Below, piece after piece: positions 35,242-47,074 of a DNA stretch of 64,000 nt (the stretch's first letter is position 1; every line of letters starts with the position of its first letter). This stretch comes from Castanea sativa (lineage: Eukaryota > Streptophyta > Magnoliopsida > Fagales > Fagaceae). Position numbers and translations under genes: made by a program. Location: the NCBI RefSeq assembly GCF_040712315.1, contig NC_134013.1:83892001-83956000 (forward strand), read 5' to 3'. The notes under the pieces are model-generated. The model was not told the DNA's origin. It saw only the letters and a program-made list of their open reading frames with translations, and searched no databases.

Positions 35242-36178
35242 TATATGTTTGCATATTTATAAATAAAAAAAATAGTCTGAAAACAATTAGAACATTTATT
35301 AGACATTTTCCATATTATACATACACACAAAGATATTTCAATTAGGTTGAGGCTCAATACTCATTATCAACATAATTTTATTTTATTTTATTGTGTATCA
35401 CTATATACAACATTAAAATTATCAAAATCAACATTTCTAAGTCAGATTTTACTATTTACATTAATCATCAATATTTTATATTTTTATTATAATCTTAAAT
35501 TCCTTTTTTGTTCTTGTAAGTTTTTTTTTCTAATAAATAATCTGGTAATATTTTTCTATATAATTTGAATGGTTAGATTTTATTCCCAAATATAATATGT
35601 GGTATATAGATTTAAAAATAAAGAATTTTTTTTTGCTTAAGAAATTAAATTATTTTAAATTATAATAATATGAGAAAATACATATATTTTCTTTTGACTA
35701 AGTAAGTAAATGAATAAATATATGAAACACCATCTCCTTCATTAACTTGCTAAGTATTTTGATTGAGAAAAAAACTAAAAATTTGAAAAAAAGATATCTA
35801 CTAATAATATATATCAATTTTTATTAATAAGTTGATTTTCCTAACATCTTATAAAATTATATTAAGATAATCTAAATATGCTATTAAAATAAATTAAAAT
35901 AAAAACTTTATATATATATATATATATATATTAATTCTTTTAGTCCTAAATTTTTGTTGTAATGCACTATACCTGTACCTATGTCAAATTACATTTAATT
36001 ATTTTTATTTATAGAAAGTTCTTATCTTTTAATTCTTTAATCGAATGAAATATGTACATATCCTACACCATATATATTTTGTCCAATATACCACTAACTA
36101 TAAATCTCCAAGACAATAATTAACTAATAGTAATGAAAATTTGAATCATACCTAGTTTAAAGGGGGGAGGGGAACATG

Positions 36179-36187
36179 CTATAAATT
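36179..36187 (+). promoter_or_regulatory. TATA box of the EG45/PNP-like gene
   Basis: CTATAAATT lies 73 bp upstream of the ATG at 36,252, after a purine-rich GGGGGGAGGGG stretch. Copy B has lost this block. Confidence 0.55.
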
Positions 36188-36251
36188 GGAGGAAACTCTA
36201 CTTCTTGAAAAGTGCTATAATATTGGTGCAAAGTTTTTTCTAAGAAGAAGT

Positions 36252-37178
36252 ATGGGTATAATTATTCGTTATTTGTTAATGGTAACCATAGCCATATGTC
36301 TCACCTCAGTTGAATGTACTGTTACTGGGCTTGCCACTTTCTATGATCCTCCTTATGTTCGTGAGTATATTTATATGCAATAATTTTAGTCAATTGGTAC
36401 ATCCCATGGAATTTTATAGTTCATAGTGGTTCCCCCCCCCCCCCCCCCCTCCGAACAATAGAATTTCATTTAGGTTGATGAAGAAAATATTACAATTAAG
36501 TATACGGAGAGGCCAATGGTACGTAGCATTGTTGAAATGGTCAATACAATGATTTGGGGTAGTTTTTATTACATACTAGTGTGATAAGTTTTACCCAAAT
36601 GATTTTTTGATCCATGTCGCCACAAACTTCAAGAACATAGATATAACCGTTACATGAAATTGCTAAGTTTATTTTTTTATTTTTGGAATTTTAATTGAAA
36701 TTAATTCTCTTGTTTAAGTTTGGTCATTCCTTACAACATTAGAGTGATTGAAATGGGTTTTCTTCCCGTGAAGTAAAAAATAAATCAATTGAGAAACTGT
36801 CTATTAACTTAACACTTTGATGAAATATATATTATAGAATCTAAATTGTAAAAATTCTAACATTTGCTTTAATAATATTTTATTATCCCATTGACAGCCT
36901 CTGCATGCTTTGGAAATCAAGACCAAGGTAACCTTGTAGCTGGAGTAAGTGATGATTTATGGGACGGTGGAGCAGTATGCGGGAAATCATTCAAGGTCGT
37001 ATGCACCGGTGCTACAAACCAGGGTGACCCAAAACCATGCTTAGGTGAGGCCGTCACAGTTATAATTGTCGATCATAATCCAGGTGCTGCAGCAATTATT
37101 AATCTCTCTGCAGATGCTTTTGCCACAATAGCTAATCTTGATGCAGGATCAGTCCATGTTACTGTTAAAACTATTTAA
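36252..37178 (+). CDS. EG45-like domain / plant natriuretic peptide-like secreted protein
   Basis: Two exons: 36,252-36,360 and 36,898-37,178, with donor TTC/GTGAGT and acceptor TTGACAG/CC (phase 1), giving 129 residues. Residues 1-22 form a hydrophobic signal peptide. The mature part begins ECTVTGLATFYDPPYVPSAC and carries the truncated expansin-like double-psi barrel of this family (GNQDQG, LWDGGAVCG, CTGATNQGDPKPC, LSADAFATIA). Family members are extracellular and linked to ion and water balance and defence. Odd: the usual VDYCP..C segment reads VDHNPGAAA, so a conserved cysteine pair is missing, though the fold motifs around it remain. A further intron (37,182-37,285, GTAAGC..TTGCAG) may lie in the 3' UTR. 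It is the only intact ordinary gene seen here. Confidence 0.85.
36361..36897 (+). other. Intron of the EG45/PNP-like gene
   Basis: 537-bp AT-rich intron with a consensus GTGAGT donor and a CCATTGACAG acceptor. It includes an 18-bp C run at 36,432-36,449. Confidence 0.75.
36432..36449 (+). repeat. Poly-C run (18 C)
   Basis: Uninterrupted C homopolymer inside the intron. Copy B has a shorter, interrupted version near 60,316. Confidence 0.95.
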
Positions 37179-38234
37179 TCTGTAAGCCCAAATCACCAAA
37201 CTTTATACTTTTTCTGCTTAAGGCATGTATAACGTACGAGAATAAGAACATAATAATTCATATATGTTTTCTTTTGTATTTGCAGAGTCACCACTTGAAG
37301 TTGACAGTGCATGGCCTCTCATAATAAAAGTTTGAGATATATATGAAGTTGATCATGATGGAAACATCTATATTTCAAGCCTAGGAAGTTATTATGATAC
37401 TATTTAAATAAGCATCTCATGTGTTGTTCAAAATAATAATGGACTAGGAGAATCTTATGGAATAATATATATATATTTGGTTTCCCACAGTGTTTCCTTA
37501 TATTTGTGTGTATTTTTTTTTTTTGGGAATCTTTTAATAATAATTGTGTTATCAAGCTTCTATTATGTTGTCCATATAAAGCTTATATTATATTTTTGAG
37601 TTGAAAATATTTTATTATATTCAAAATATATTAGAATTATAATTCATCCATATCACAACCAGTAAAGTCATTATCATTGTAAAATATAATAAATAAGACT
37701 TTTGTAAGACTAATCGCATCAATAAGTGCAAAATAGAAAAAGTGGACAATTTTAGTATTATATACATTTTTTCTCGAAACCTACCAACATCAATCCATCT
37801 ATAACACTATACATATCTATTTTTGCTACAGTAACCGTGTATATTTACATGGTTACTGTAGCTTTCTATTTGATTATTTTAATTTTTTTTCTCTCTCCTC
37901 TCTTATCTCATTTGATTCTCGCCCTTCCCCTTTTTCTCTTTCCTCTCTCTTCCCCTACTCTCTTCCTCCTTTATGTTCTCTTGAATGCAGCAAGAAAATC
38001 TATACAAATTATCAAATTCTTCAAACTCATTCTAAATCTTGATCCCAAACTCATCGAACACATATGAATTATAACCCAAATTGTGAAAGAAGAAGAAAAG
38101 GAATAAGAAGAACGAAAAGAAGAAGCAGAAGCAATATCGACAACATAAAACCCATTCACTTCATCTGTAACCCATTTCACCTCAAAATAAAAAACCCATA
38201 AAACCCATGTTTGGGTCATGGTTGTGATCGCCAA

Positions 38235-38261
38235 CGAGAGAGAGAGAGAGAGAGAGAGAGA

Positions 38262-38301
<40 letters not shown>

Positions 38302-38327
38302 GTGTGTGTGTGTGTGTGTGTGTGTTC
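38235..38327 (+). repeat. (GA)n(GT)n compound microsatellite, copy A
   Basis: Alternating GA and GT blocks (GA, GT, GA, GT). Copy B (62,119-62,217) has one long GA block then GT, so the array has changed since the duplication. Confidence 0.95.
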
Positions 38328-40068
38328 AGGTGGGGTTGCTGTGAAATAAAAAAAAAATTGAGAAAATGAGTTTAAATAAAGGGGGATGTAAAATAAATAT
38401 TCTGATGTGGGTATTTATGCAAAGTGTTTATGTAAAATAGAAAATTAGATTGTTATGCTAAAATAGACATAAAATTTTAGACAGACTAATGCAAATGCTC
38501 TAAGTTCACATTGAATGAATGTGCAAATAATTTGTATCGAAAAAAAAAAATGTGAACTAGAAAACCATAATAAAACTAGGTTATAATTAACATGTTCTTA
38601 TGAAAATAAACATTCAACACTAGTGATGATCATATTGTAATACCTACATAAGTGAGGTTGTAATCTCAACTGGTCTTCTATATCTTTACATGTTAAGGAG
38701 AAATCTTTAAAAAAAAGAAGAAAACACTTTGAGTCATAATTCTCACAACGTGCTAAGAAGAGTGAGAACATATAATTAAATTATGGACATTTTAAAATAT
38801 GATACCAATAAAAAGTTACATTGTGTCTAACTTTGTTCTATCTTATAATATATAATAGACAAATGACATAGAAAACAAATGAGTTTTTAACTTTAGAAGC
38901 TCATGAGACAACATTAAAAAAAGACAACAACTAGTCAAAAGCTTACATATTATATATATATTACTACTGTTGATGGAGAAATACAAAAAAAAAAAAAATC
39001 CAATCAACTTTAGGTCAAAATTAAAATTGATCATTTTATATATACTTATGCTCAGTGGACGAACAATTCTATCACGGGCGGTGTGGAGCTTAGCAAGTGA
39101 TTGCATTTTCATAAAATATTTTTAATCAAAGCAAAGCATCCACAGAAGAAATTAAAAAGGAAATTCATGATATCCACATTCACCAATCATCAAGAAAATT
39201 AAAACTAACATGAGTATCAAAAGGGATTTATCTCTAAAGCAAACCTACAAAATTAAACTAATCACAATTTTATGCACATGGATGCATCCAATGTTAAAAA
39301 TGCATGAATGTTATCATTATGCATGAAAGTACATGGTCATGCAAATATGCAAGCATAAATGCCTTAGATATGACTTTTATCTATTTATGTATAACAATAT
39401 ATGTTAAATAAAATCACTTTTGACGAACAATTTCTTAAGAAAAACACATTTCATTATGTTATGTTTGACCAATTACACTTTAAAAATTTTAATAATTTGT
39501 GATAGTATGATACACTTTGTTCATAATCTCATAAGAATAAGGTAAGTACTCACACATATAGTGAAAGAGAGAGCGAACTAGTTGTCATTTACAAGTGTTC
39601 AAACGGGAGGGTCTAGTATTGACATGTGGCAATATTGTTGATGGCATGAGACAGTCAACCAAAAGAAAGAGAAATAATTAAGCTAGAACAAATTTCTTGG
39701 GCATAACGGTGAAACCATTGAAGACAAGGTCATCATCTTTTATTTTATTTTTTTCAATTGTACATTTTAATATAATTAATTTTATTTATATTATCAAGTG
39801 GAGACTTCTAGGTGCGTCAACCGGCTGCAATCACAATGATTTTGTTTTGTTTTTCTTTATAAATCGCCAAGCTGACTAACTACGTACACATAATGGAATG
39901 GACTTTTATTGAATTTACTTTTGAATCTTTTAGCTAATATATCAATTCCAAGGCTTTACTTTCGTCATTCTAGAAGAAAAAAAAAATTAATCTATATATG
40001 TTTCAATAAGGCTCATATATTCTGTGAAAGTAGATTGTTTAAGTTTCTACCTATTATATACTATTATT

Positions 40069-41054
40069 TGTTAGGACATACGTGGATCGTGTTAAAAATA
40101 TATGTCATTTGGAATTGGCTAATCCTTTGACAAAATGCACTTTACTTGTAATTGGTTAGATCTATGATGTGTTTAATAATTCAAGAAACAAAAGTTAAAG
40201 TTCAAGTATTGAAACCATGCAAATCTGTCCAAGAATCAAGCGAAGAAGTGCTGTGTTTTAAAACTTGGCAAATAGCTTGATAGATGTATCTATCAAGATT
40301 TAAAATGTGAAGCTCGACATATAAGCTCGATAGCTGTATCTATCGTGAATTATGAAAATCAGTTTTCAAAACTGTTTTTTACGCATATCCAAGCTATTTG
40401 TTTAGATTTTCTTTTCTCACAACCCTAGACATATATAGGGATTATTTTAAGGACCGTCTTAAGGTGGTTGCACGTGTTATTGCAAGCATATTGTGACCGA
40501 AGATAATTTTCCCTAGTTCATCTTTTTCTTGAAGAAGCTGCTACGTTTGTACGCCGTAGGGTTTTGTGACCAAGGAATTTCTTGATCTTTATCGTGTGGA
40601 TGAACTAAAGAACTTTGCAGCCAACATCCTTCTCAAGTTGGTGTGTTAGTCACATACTTGGATTCATGCATCGATTGGTTAGTCACGTACTGGGAGCCGT
40701 GCATTGAAATGAGAGATTGTCACTACATTACAAGTCCAATTGTGTATTGGGATAAGGGTTCAACTGTAGGTTGGTATAAGGTACTGAGATTCCTTTATTT
40801 ATAGCTGCTTGTTTTGATAATAGTGGATTCTCGGGAGTGGTGACCTTAAATTCACCTGTTGGGGTTTTTGCCTTGGAGGTTTTCCCCATTCATAAACAAA
40901 TCATCGTGTCAAATTTATTTTTCCGTTGTATTTAACTTAGTTGGTGATTTGTTTGTGCTACCATGCGTATTGCATGTTAATTGACCTAATTAATTAACTT
41001 GGCTAATTGATTAGTTAATTTACAATAAGGGGTCAATAGATTCTTGGCCTATCA
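40069..41054 (+). repeat. E3 5' LTR
   Basis: 986 bp, ending TTGGCCTATCA just before the primer site. It contains paired TGATAGATGTATCTATCA-like and CTCGATAG..CTATCG motifs at about 40,265-40,345 and a TATATAGGG segment near 40,430. Confidence 0.9.
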
Positions 41055-41151
41055 AGTGGTATCAGAGCGGGCACACTTTAATTATGATTAATCTTTGCTG
41101 TGTGATCCATTGATTCCTGTTGTCATGGATAGATGACAATCTTTAATTATA

Positions 41152-43042
41152 CCTCATTTATTTAATGGCACTAACTATGCATACTAAAAAGTACGCATGA
41201 GAGCTTTCTTGCAGTCATTAGATGAAAAAGTGTGGCAAGCTGTGGAGATAGGCTGGACCAAGTCAAATGAAGCGCCAGCTGATTGGGACGATGCTAAAAT
41301 CAAAGCGGTAAACTTCAACAGCACATCATTGAATGCCTTATTTAGTGCAGTCACAAATAAGGAGTTCAAGAAGATATCCTTCACTGAAATTGCGAAGAAA
41401 GCATGGACCATCCTCCAGACAACTTATGAAGGAACTAAAATTGTCAAGGATTCAAAACTTCAAAGGCTTACCATAAGCTTTGAAGAGATTAAGACGGAGG
41501 AGGATGAGTCATTCGATGAGTTCTATACTAAGCTCAAGGACATAGTGAACTCTGCATTTAATATTGGGGAAACCATTCCTGAACCCAAGATTGTTAGAAA
41601 GGTGCTCAGATCTCTACCTGAGAGATTTCATGCCAAGATCACTGCTATTGAGGAATCAAAGGACATTGATAAAATTCCTTTGATAGAGTTGATTGGCAAC
41701 TTGCAGACCTATGAATTGGGTTTGACCAGGATTGGGAAATCGAGCAAAGGTAAGAGCATAGCATTGAAGGTCAAAAGCGGTGATACTGATGAGTCTTTGG
41801 ACGATGAAGATTCTAAAATGAAATCTTACATCACAAGGCGTTTCAAAAAATTCATGAAGAATTCCAATGCGAAAGGATATGACAAGGAGCAAAAGCATAT
41901 GACAAGGAGCAAAAGCAATCCAATTCTTCACAGTTCAAGAGCCAAGATAAAGGGAAAAAGGATACTAGAGATAACGGTCAGTATATTGTTCCCTCTGGAC
42001 CAAAATGCTTTGGATATCAAGGTTTTGGACACATGAAACAAGAATGTCCAACTTATCTCAAGACCATTGGAAAAGCAAGGCCCTTGCTGCTATCTTGAGT
42101 GACACCGAGCCAAAGGATGATTCAGATAATGAGGATGATGGAATCCTGAATGCCTTCACTGCCACTGTAAATCCTATTGAGGGGATTGTTGAAGAAGTAG
42201 ATGAAGAAGAGGACTTGGTGGAGTCTAAGTTTGAGAAGATGGATGAAGAGAATGACATCCATACAACCTATGCAAAATTATACAAGGTCTCTAAAAAGCA
42301 TGAGAAATTGTATAGGCTGGCCACCAAGAAGCTCAGTGATGTGGGGCTTGAACGAGAAGAAATCTCCACAAAGTTTGATGAAGCTAATTAGGCCATTGGA
42401 GCATTACGGTTTAAGAACAATTTCTTGGCTAAGAAAACCAAGAAGCTTGAAGCAGGGTTGTTTCAAATCAAACCTCAGTTGGAGAAGACTTTAAGTGCAA
42501 AACTTGATGAGATGCTTAGCTTTCAGAAATCTGCTTTTGATCGAACCGGTTTGTGGTATGATTTCTCTTCCTCTAATATTGCTTCTTCTAGTACTACTGT
42601 GTTTGTTTCACTTGCTAATAATGTTGAATTTGAGAATAATGATATGAAAATTTTTTTAGCTAGTGAGAACATAGACAAGGGTAAATCTATCTTAGGAGCA
42701 CCTCCTAAGCTTGATAAGAAAGAGACTAAAAAATTTAGGGCTAAGAAGAGCAATAACCAAAAGTCTAAACAGAAGAAGCAGCATCTCTGTCATCACTGTG
42801 GAGCTACTAGACATACTCGACCTAATTGCTATAAGTGGTTAGCCACTCAACAGAGCAATAGTATGATCTCATTCGAAAACCAGAATTAGTTTCCATCTTC
42901 TTTTGCTCCTCTAAGAGGTCTTCTCAAAGCCCTCATGTTCCTTTTGAACTTGAACAGTTTCAATTCTTCCTCCTCACCGTTGGATCAAGGGTTCACCAAA
43001 CGGAAAGGTTCTTCTAAGGTGTGGAAGAAAAAAGGCTCTAAG
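41152..43042 (+). pseudogene. E3 gag (UBN2 domain, coiled coil, zinc knuckles)
   Basis: Starts with LFNGTNYAY and continues as a UBN2-type copia gag (WTILQTTYEG, LQRLTISFEEIK, VLRSLPERFHAKI). Then come an acidic linker, a long coiled coil, a knuckle CFGYQGFGHMKQEC whose second cysteine is tyrosine, and a second knuckle CHHCGATRHTRPNC. Lesions: TAA at about 41,185; a 20-bp tandem duplication at 41,877-41,916 that shifts the frame; TAG at 42,389; TAG at 42,887. The gag-like frame fades out at a TGA near 43,042. Roughly 630 codons when whole. Confidence 0.85.
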
Positions 43043-44104
43043 TGATCTAGTCATTTTTTCTCTCTCCCTCTAATTTTTGTTTGCATTACTTGTGTGTTTT
43101 GCTTTCTTGTTTTTGAGTCAATCTAGTTTTTATGTTGTGCTTTGTTTAACATGTTTTTGTTTGTTTGTTTTCGGTTTTGCTTTATTTTGTTTTTCTTAAA
43201 AAAAAAAAAATTGAAAAATCAGAAAAAAATACAAAAATAGTGTGTGTTTGTGTAAATTGGTTCTTGTGTACCTTGGATGGCCATTGAAACAAAATTTTCT
43301 AAATTTTTTTTTTTTTTTTGTATCTTAGATGAGCCTTTATGCACAACTAAGCAAGTGAGTTTTGTGGCTTGTGTTTTTGATGAGTAAGATTAAGTAATCT
43401 CTTGTACTTAATACTCATATCACTCTTTTTGACAGAAATGACTAAAAAGTCCTAAGAGAAAGGCATTAATAACCATCTCACTACTGTTGCCCGCCAATCA
43501 CAAAATGACATATGTATGCTTCAACATAGCAAAAGTGTAATGTCAAAAGCTTAACATAATTGGGTATTTTTTCTCTCTTATATGCTCATGCATGATATGC
43601 TCAAAAGAAAAATACGCAAAGAAAAATTAAAAGCAAAGAGAATCAAAATGCTTTATATATGATTGCAAGCGTGTCTTCTAGGAGATGTAGGAGTTATAAG
43701 ATGTACCTCAAAGGTGATAGTCCCCATTAAGCAGTTATGATTGTGTGTGAGTTAAGTTGATTTTCTCATATCTCAAATCGTCATAACATGTTGACACTTA
43801 TGCAATCTTGCGATGTTTTTTTTTTTCACAGACAGCACACAAATTCTTTGCTACTTTTAAGGCAAGTGCAGGTACAATGTGATTTGGCCATAACAAGGAA
43901 TACATGTGTTAATGTATGCTCACTAAACTATCTTAACTTTTTTTTGAAATATAAATTTGGTTAGACTTTTTTAGTGTGTGTGTATGTTTTGGATCTAAAT
44001 GCTTGACATTTTTTTGTTGAGAGATGTTTTTAAGAGCTTAAAATGTTGTTTGGATCTTTGGTTGAGTAGCTTGCTTGATTGCATTCATTTCTATGTTTTT
44101 GCAC
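43043..44104 (+). other. E3 spacer between gag and second ORF
   Basis: Non-coding, T-rich, with a poly-A run near 43,198-43,212 and T runs near 43,300 and 43,820. No pol sequence was recognised in any frame. Confidence 0.6.
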
Positions 44105-44388
44105 ATCTCGATAGCTAGCTATCCATCGAGATCTTTGACCTTCCTTTCTCGACAAAAGTTAACGCAATCTTGATCCATCGAAGCTTTTTAGAATTTATTT
44201 TGATAGCTTCTCGACAGATTCTTGATCCATTGAGAAACTTTATGTCTGCTCGATAGCTCCTCGATAACTGTTCGATCCATTGAGATTTCTTTGCCGTTGA
44301 TTGCTCTCGATAGCACTTCAACAGCTAAATCTGTCGAGAATTAGTGCTCGACAGATTCTCGATAGCTTTTGATCCATCGATCTTTATT
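44105..44388 (+). repeat. E3 internal array of TCGAT-type near-palindromes
   Basis: About a dozen short motifs such as CTCGATAGC, GATCCATCGA, CTCGACAGATT and TGTCGAGA packed into 280 bp, many arranged as inverted pairs. The same motif class occurs in the E3 LTRs, the E4 LTRs and the matching internal site of E4 (47,905-48,050). It lies directly upstream of a TATA box. Confidence 0.75.
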
Positions 44389-44390
44389 TT

Positions 44391-44401
44391 TCTATATATA
44401 G
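44391..44401 (+). promoter_or_regulatory. TATA box upstream of the E3 second ORF
   Basis: TCTATATATAG directly follows the TCGAT array and is followed by a CT-rich leader. In the element before the nested insertion, this promoter would have been about 520 bp upstream of the ATG now at 51,641. Confidence 0.5.
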
Positions 44402-44583
44402 TTTCTGCGCGATTTTTTTCTCGTTTCTCTCCAATTTCTCTCGACAGAAACACTATTTCCTCTCTCCTAAACACTTCTCACTCAACCTCTTCACCTTCCC
44501 CACTTGTTTTTCGGCCTAAAGCTTGTTTTCTTCCTCTGTTATGGTATCTTTTATCTCTTTTTATCTTGCATTTCATTCATTTA

Positions 44584-45421
44584 TGTACGTTTTTAGACCT
44601 CTTAAAACAACCGGATTAACCTAGTTATTTAGCCAAGTGATTAACTTAGGTAAATTAAGCAGATCTAGGTTAACACAAATATATCATATTATGCAAAGCA
44701 GCGAAAATATGAAAAACACAATGATATGATGACCTAGGAAAACTAAACTGGTAAAAAACCTAGGGAGGATTTAACCTAGCTATCCTCAAGGTAAAACTGA
44801 ATCCACTATGAAAGAATTGAAGTTTACACAATAGCGACTTAAACAACTGACATCCTATTGCTACCTCGAGTAGGAAACTTACTACCACGACCACGTGACA
44901 GCTCTGAGTCCACGGACTACTTCCTTCTTGGATTCCCAGCAAGCACAAGCACTCCCGCTTGTATATCTTTAAAGCTCTTAATGCAGCAACTGAATGATCA
45001 TCAAGTTCTTGACATAATCTTGATCCTAGATAACCCTAAGTATGTGTGAAGGCAAACACTTCTAGATCTCACAGAAGATTCACACACACAACATCAACAA
45101 CCTCTAAAAACATGGCTAGGGTTTTCCCTTTTATACCTAGGGAAAAACATAAAACCCTATACGTAAAACGAGCTTGGGCTTAATTGAAAAATTTTGCAGA
45201 AAAAACAATCTGCCCGACTTTCGATCTGTCGAGTCTAATTCTCGATCGATCGAGTCAGGCAGAATTGTACAGTAAATTTTGTAGCAACTCAATTCCAACT
45301 TTACATAAAAGACACATACTTTAAGCAGTCTAAACAAGACTTACACGTTTTGAACATGGTTTACCAACATTACAAATTAGTGTTCTAATACATTTAAATC
45401 TAAAGGTCTTAGAACCTAACA
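44584..45421 (-). repeat. E4 LTR (3' LTR in element orientation)
   Basis: 838 bp. It carries TCGATCTGTCGAG and CTCGATCGATCGAG at about 45,218-45,255. Confidence 0.9.
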
Positions 45422-45955
45422 AACTCCCCCTTTGGCAATCCGTGATAAAACACAAACACAACAAAATGCTCAAAGTTTACATATAAACAGCCCATTACAA
45501 AAACAAAGCCCAACATAACAAATTCAACCTAACTACTATCAATCAGTTGCAAGTGTAGACAGCCAGACGACTGAATCAACCTGTATATTCCTGTAACACT
45601 TAACAAACACATAAATGCATGTGTGGGAAATACAAGTAAAACAACATAACTTCTTGATTTCACAAAAATCGTAAACTACAAGACATATATCATGAATAAC
45701 CTCATGGATAAATCAATAAACAATGTAGCACAATGTGAAACAAGAAACAGATAAGCAAAACAAATATCTCCCCCTATCATTGATAACCCAACACAAACAT
45801 CATGAGCCAAAAAGATATATATAGAGTGAAGCACCTAGATACAATCTAAAAACTCCACAGCTCCAAACAAACCAAAAAGCTCCCCCTAACAACAAAAACT
45901 CCTCTCTACACCATATATGCACTCCCCCTTTTTGTGACGAATTGCCAAAGGGCAC
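45422..45955 (-). other. E4 3' untranslated part with two PPT-like motifs
   Basis: On the minus strand, just after the ORF stop, a motif runs TGCCCTTTGGCAATTCGTCA then CAAAAAGGGGGAG (45,953-45,921). At the LTR edge a second motif reads CACGGATTGCCAAAGGGGGA (45,443-45,424). The latter is the polypurine tract. Additional CTCCCCCTA runs lie between them. No gene. Confidence 0.75.
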
Positions 45956-47074
45956 TCACTCATCATCAAAAGGAGGTGGCGGTCGAAAACTCTCCAAATC
46001 TGCTCGCAAGGCACGAAGCTTATCAAACATGTACACCAAAAGCTGACCATGAGCCGCTTGAACAGTCATGATAGTCTCCAACATACGTCGAATGTTTGAA
46101 TCATCTGAAGTAGAAGGCGGAGGAACATCAACAGCAGCAGCAGCATGAGGATCGTCAGATGCCTCAATAGAAGTATCACCTGTAGAGGAGGGCAAAGAAG
46201 GAGGTACGACACTAGAAGACTCAACCCTAGGACGTTTAGAGCTTGCTCTCAACTGAGCAGCCCTCTGCCTAAGAAATGTGGTACCTATAGGAGCTATAAT
46301 ATGAACAGGCTCAGACGTGGGAAACTCCTCTAAACCAAGATGAAGAAGAATCCTATAAATAAAAACAGTGAAGAAAAGAGCGTAAGCAATAGAACTACTC
46401 CGATGAACCTTGTTCAAAGAACGAATAAACAGATGAGGAAAACTGATAGGAGCATCAATAACAAGAGCATACAAAAACACATATCGCTCAATAGCGATGG
46501 TGTGTAGATGAGAGATAGGCCACAAGGAATGACAAGCAATCCGAAAGAAGAGATAGTGGACCTCAGTGAGCTCAGTAGTAGTGATCCGAGGATCAGAACC
46601 CCAATGAATATAAGTCCCAGTGATGTAAGACATGATGTCGTCTAGGGGAGGAGACACATCATAAGGATAGACAAGATTCTGAACAAGAGGCACCCCAAGA
46701 GCAGCAGCCACTACTAAAGGGGTAATGGTGTACTCAGCACCAGGAATCCAACTCTTAAGTAAAGTGTTGGAATCATAGACATAAATAGAGAGGTTAGAAT
46801 AGAACTCTCTAATCAAGGTGGCCGGAGGGGGGGGGGGGTGAGAAATATCTAACAAAGACAACCAACCCCTACGCTCAAAGTTTCTCATAATCTCAGGATC
46901 TAGCTCATCTAAAAGAACCTATCTCTCAGCCTAAATGTTCCTCTTAAGATTAAGTGTCTTAAAGGTAGCTTGGTGTTTCTCACTCAAGAATCTCTCACTC
47001 AAGAATCTCTCACTCTTAAAGGATGGAGCAGAAGAAGAAGAGGATGTCCTATTGGCTCTAGTTTTCCTAGGCAT
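45956..47074 (-). pseudogene. E4 plant-transposon-protein-like ORF
   Basis: From ATG at 47,074 (MPRKTRANR) the frame runs 373 codons but has two TAGs at 46,931 and 46,919; 310 codons from 46,888 are open. Residues about 85-280 resemble the putative plant transposon protein domain: LIREFYSNLSIYVYDSN, followed by ITPLVVAAALGVPLV and an L-x-I-x-HS-type helical region. The C-terminal part is low-complexity with QGQLLVYMFDKLRAL-like helices. Function unknown. It fills the place of pol/env in a normal element. Confidence 0.65.

Larger units (their letters stand above)
35247..40063. repeat. Segmental duplication copy A, block 3
   Basis: 35,247-38,770 aligns with 59,170-63,855 of copy B (minus the LINE there). 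It carries the EG45/PNP-like gene. The parts 35,247-36,178 and 37,320-40,063 have no other gene: AT-rich sequence with TATATA runs (35,910-35,932), a (GA)n(GT)n tract at 38,235-38,327 and poly-A runs. 38,771-40,063 would match copy B sequence beyond the right edge of this window. Confidence 0.85.

Noticed and set aside
37837..38234. Short ORFs downstream of the EG45/PNP-like gene (37,837-38,067; 37,971-38,234)
   Set aside because: CT-rich low-complexity sequence; the frames are not conserved in copy B.
44105..44388. TCGAT motif array considered as a CRISPR-like or satellite array
   Set aside because: Units are irregular in length and spacing, without conserved repeats and unique spacers; this is a eukaryotic retroelement.
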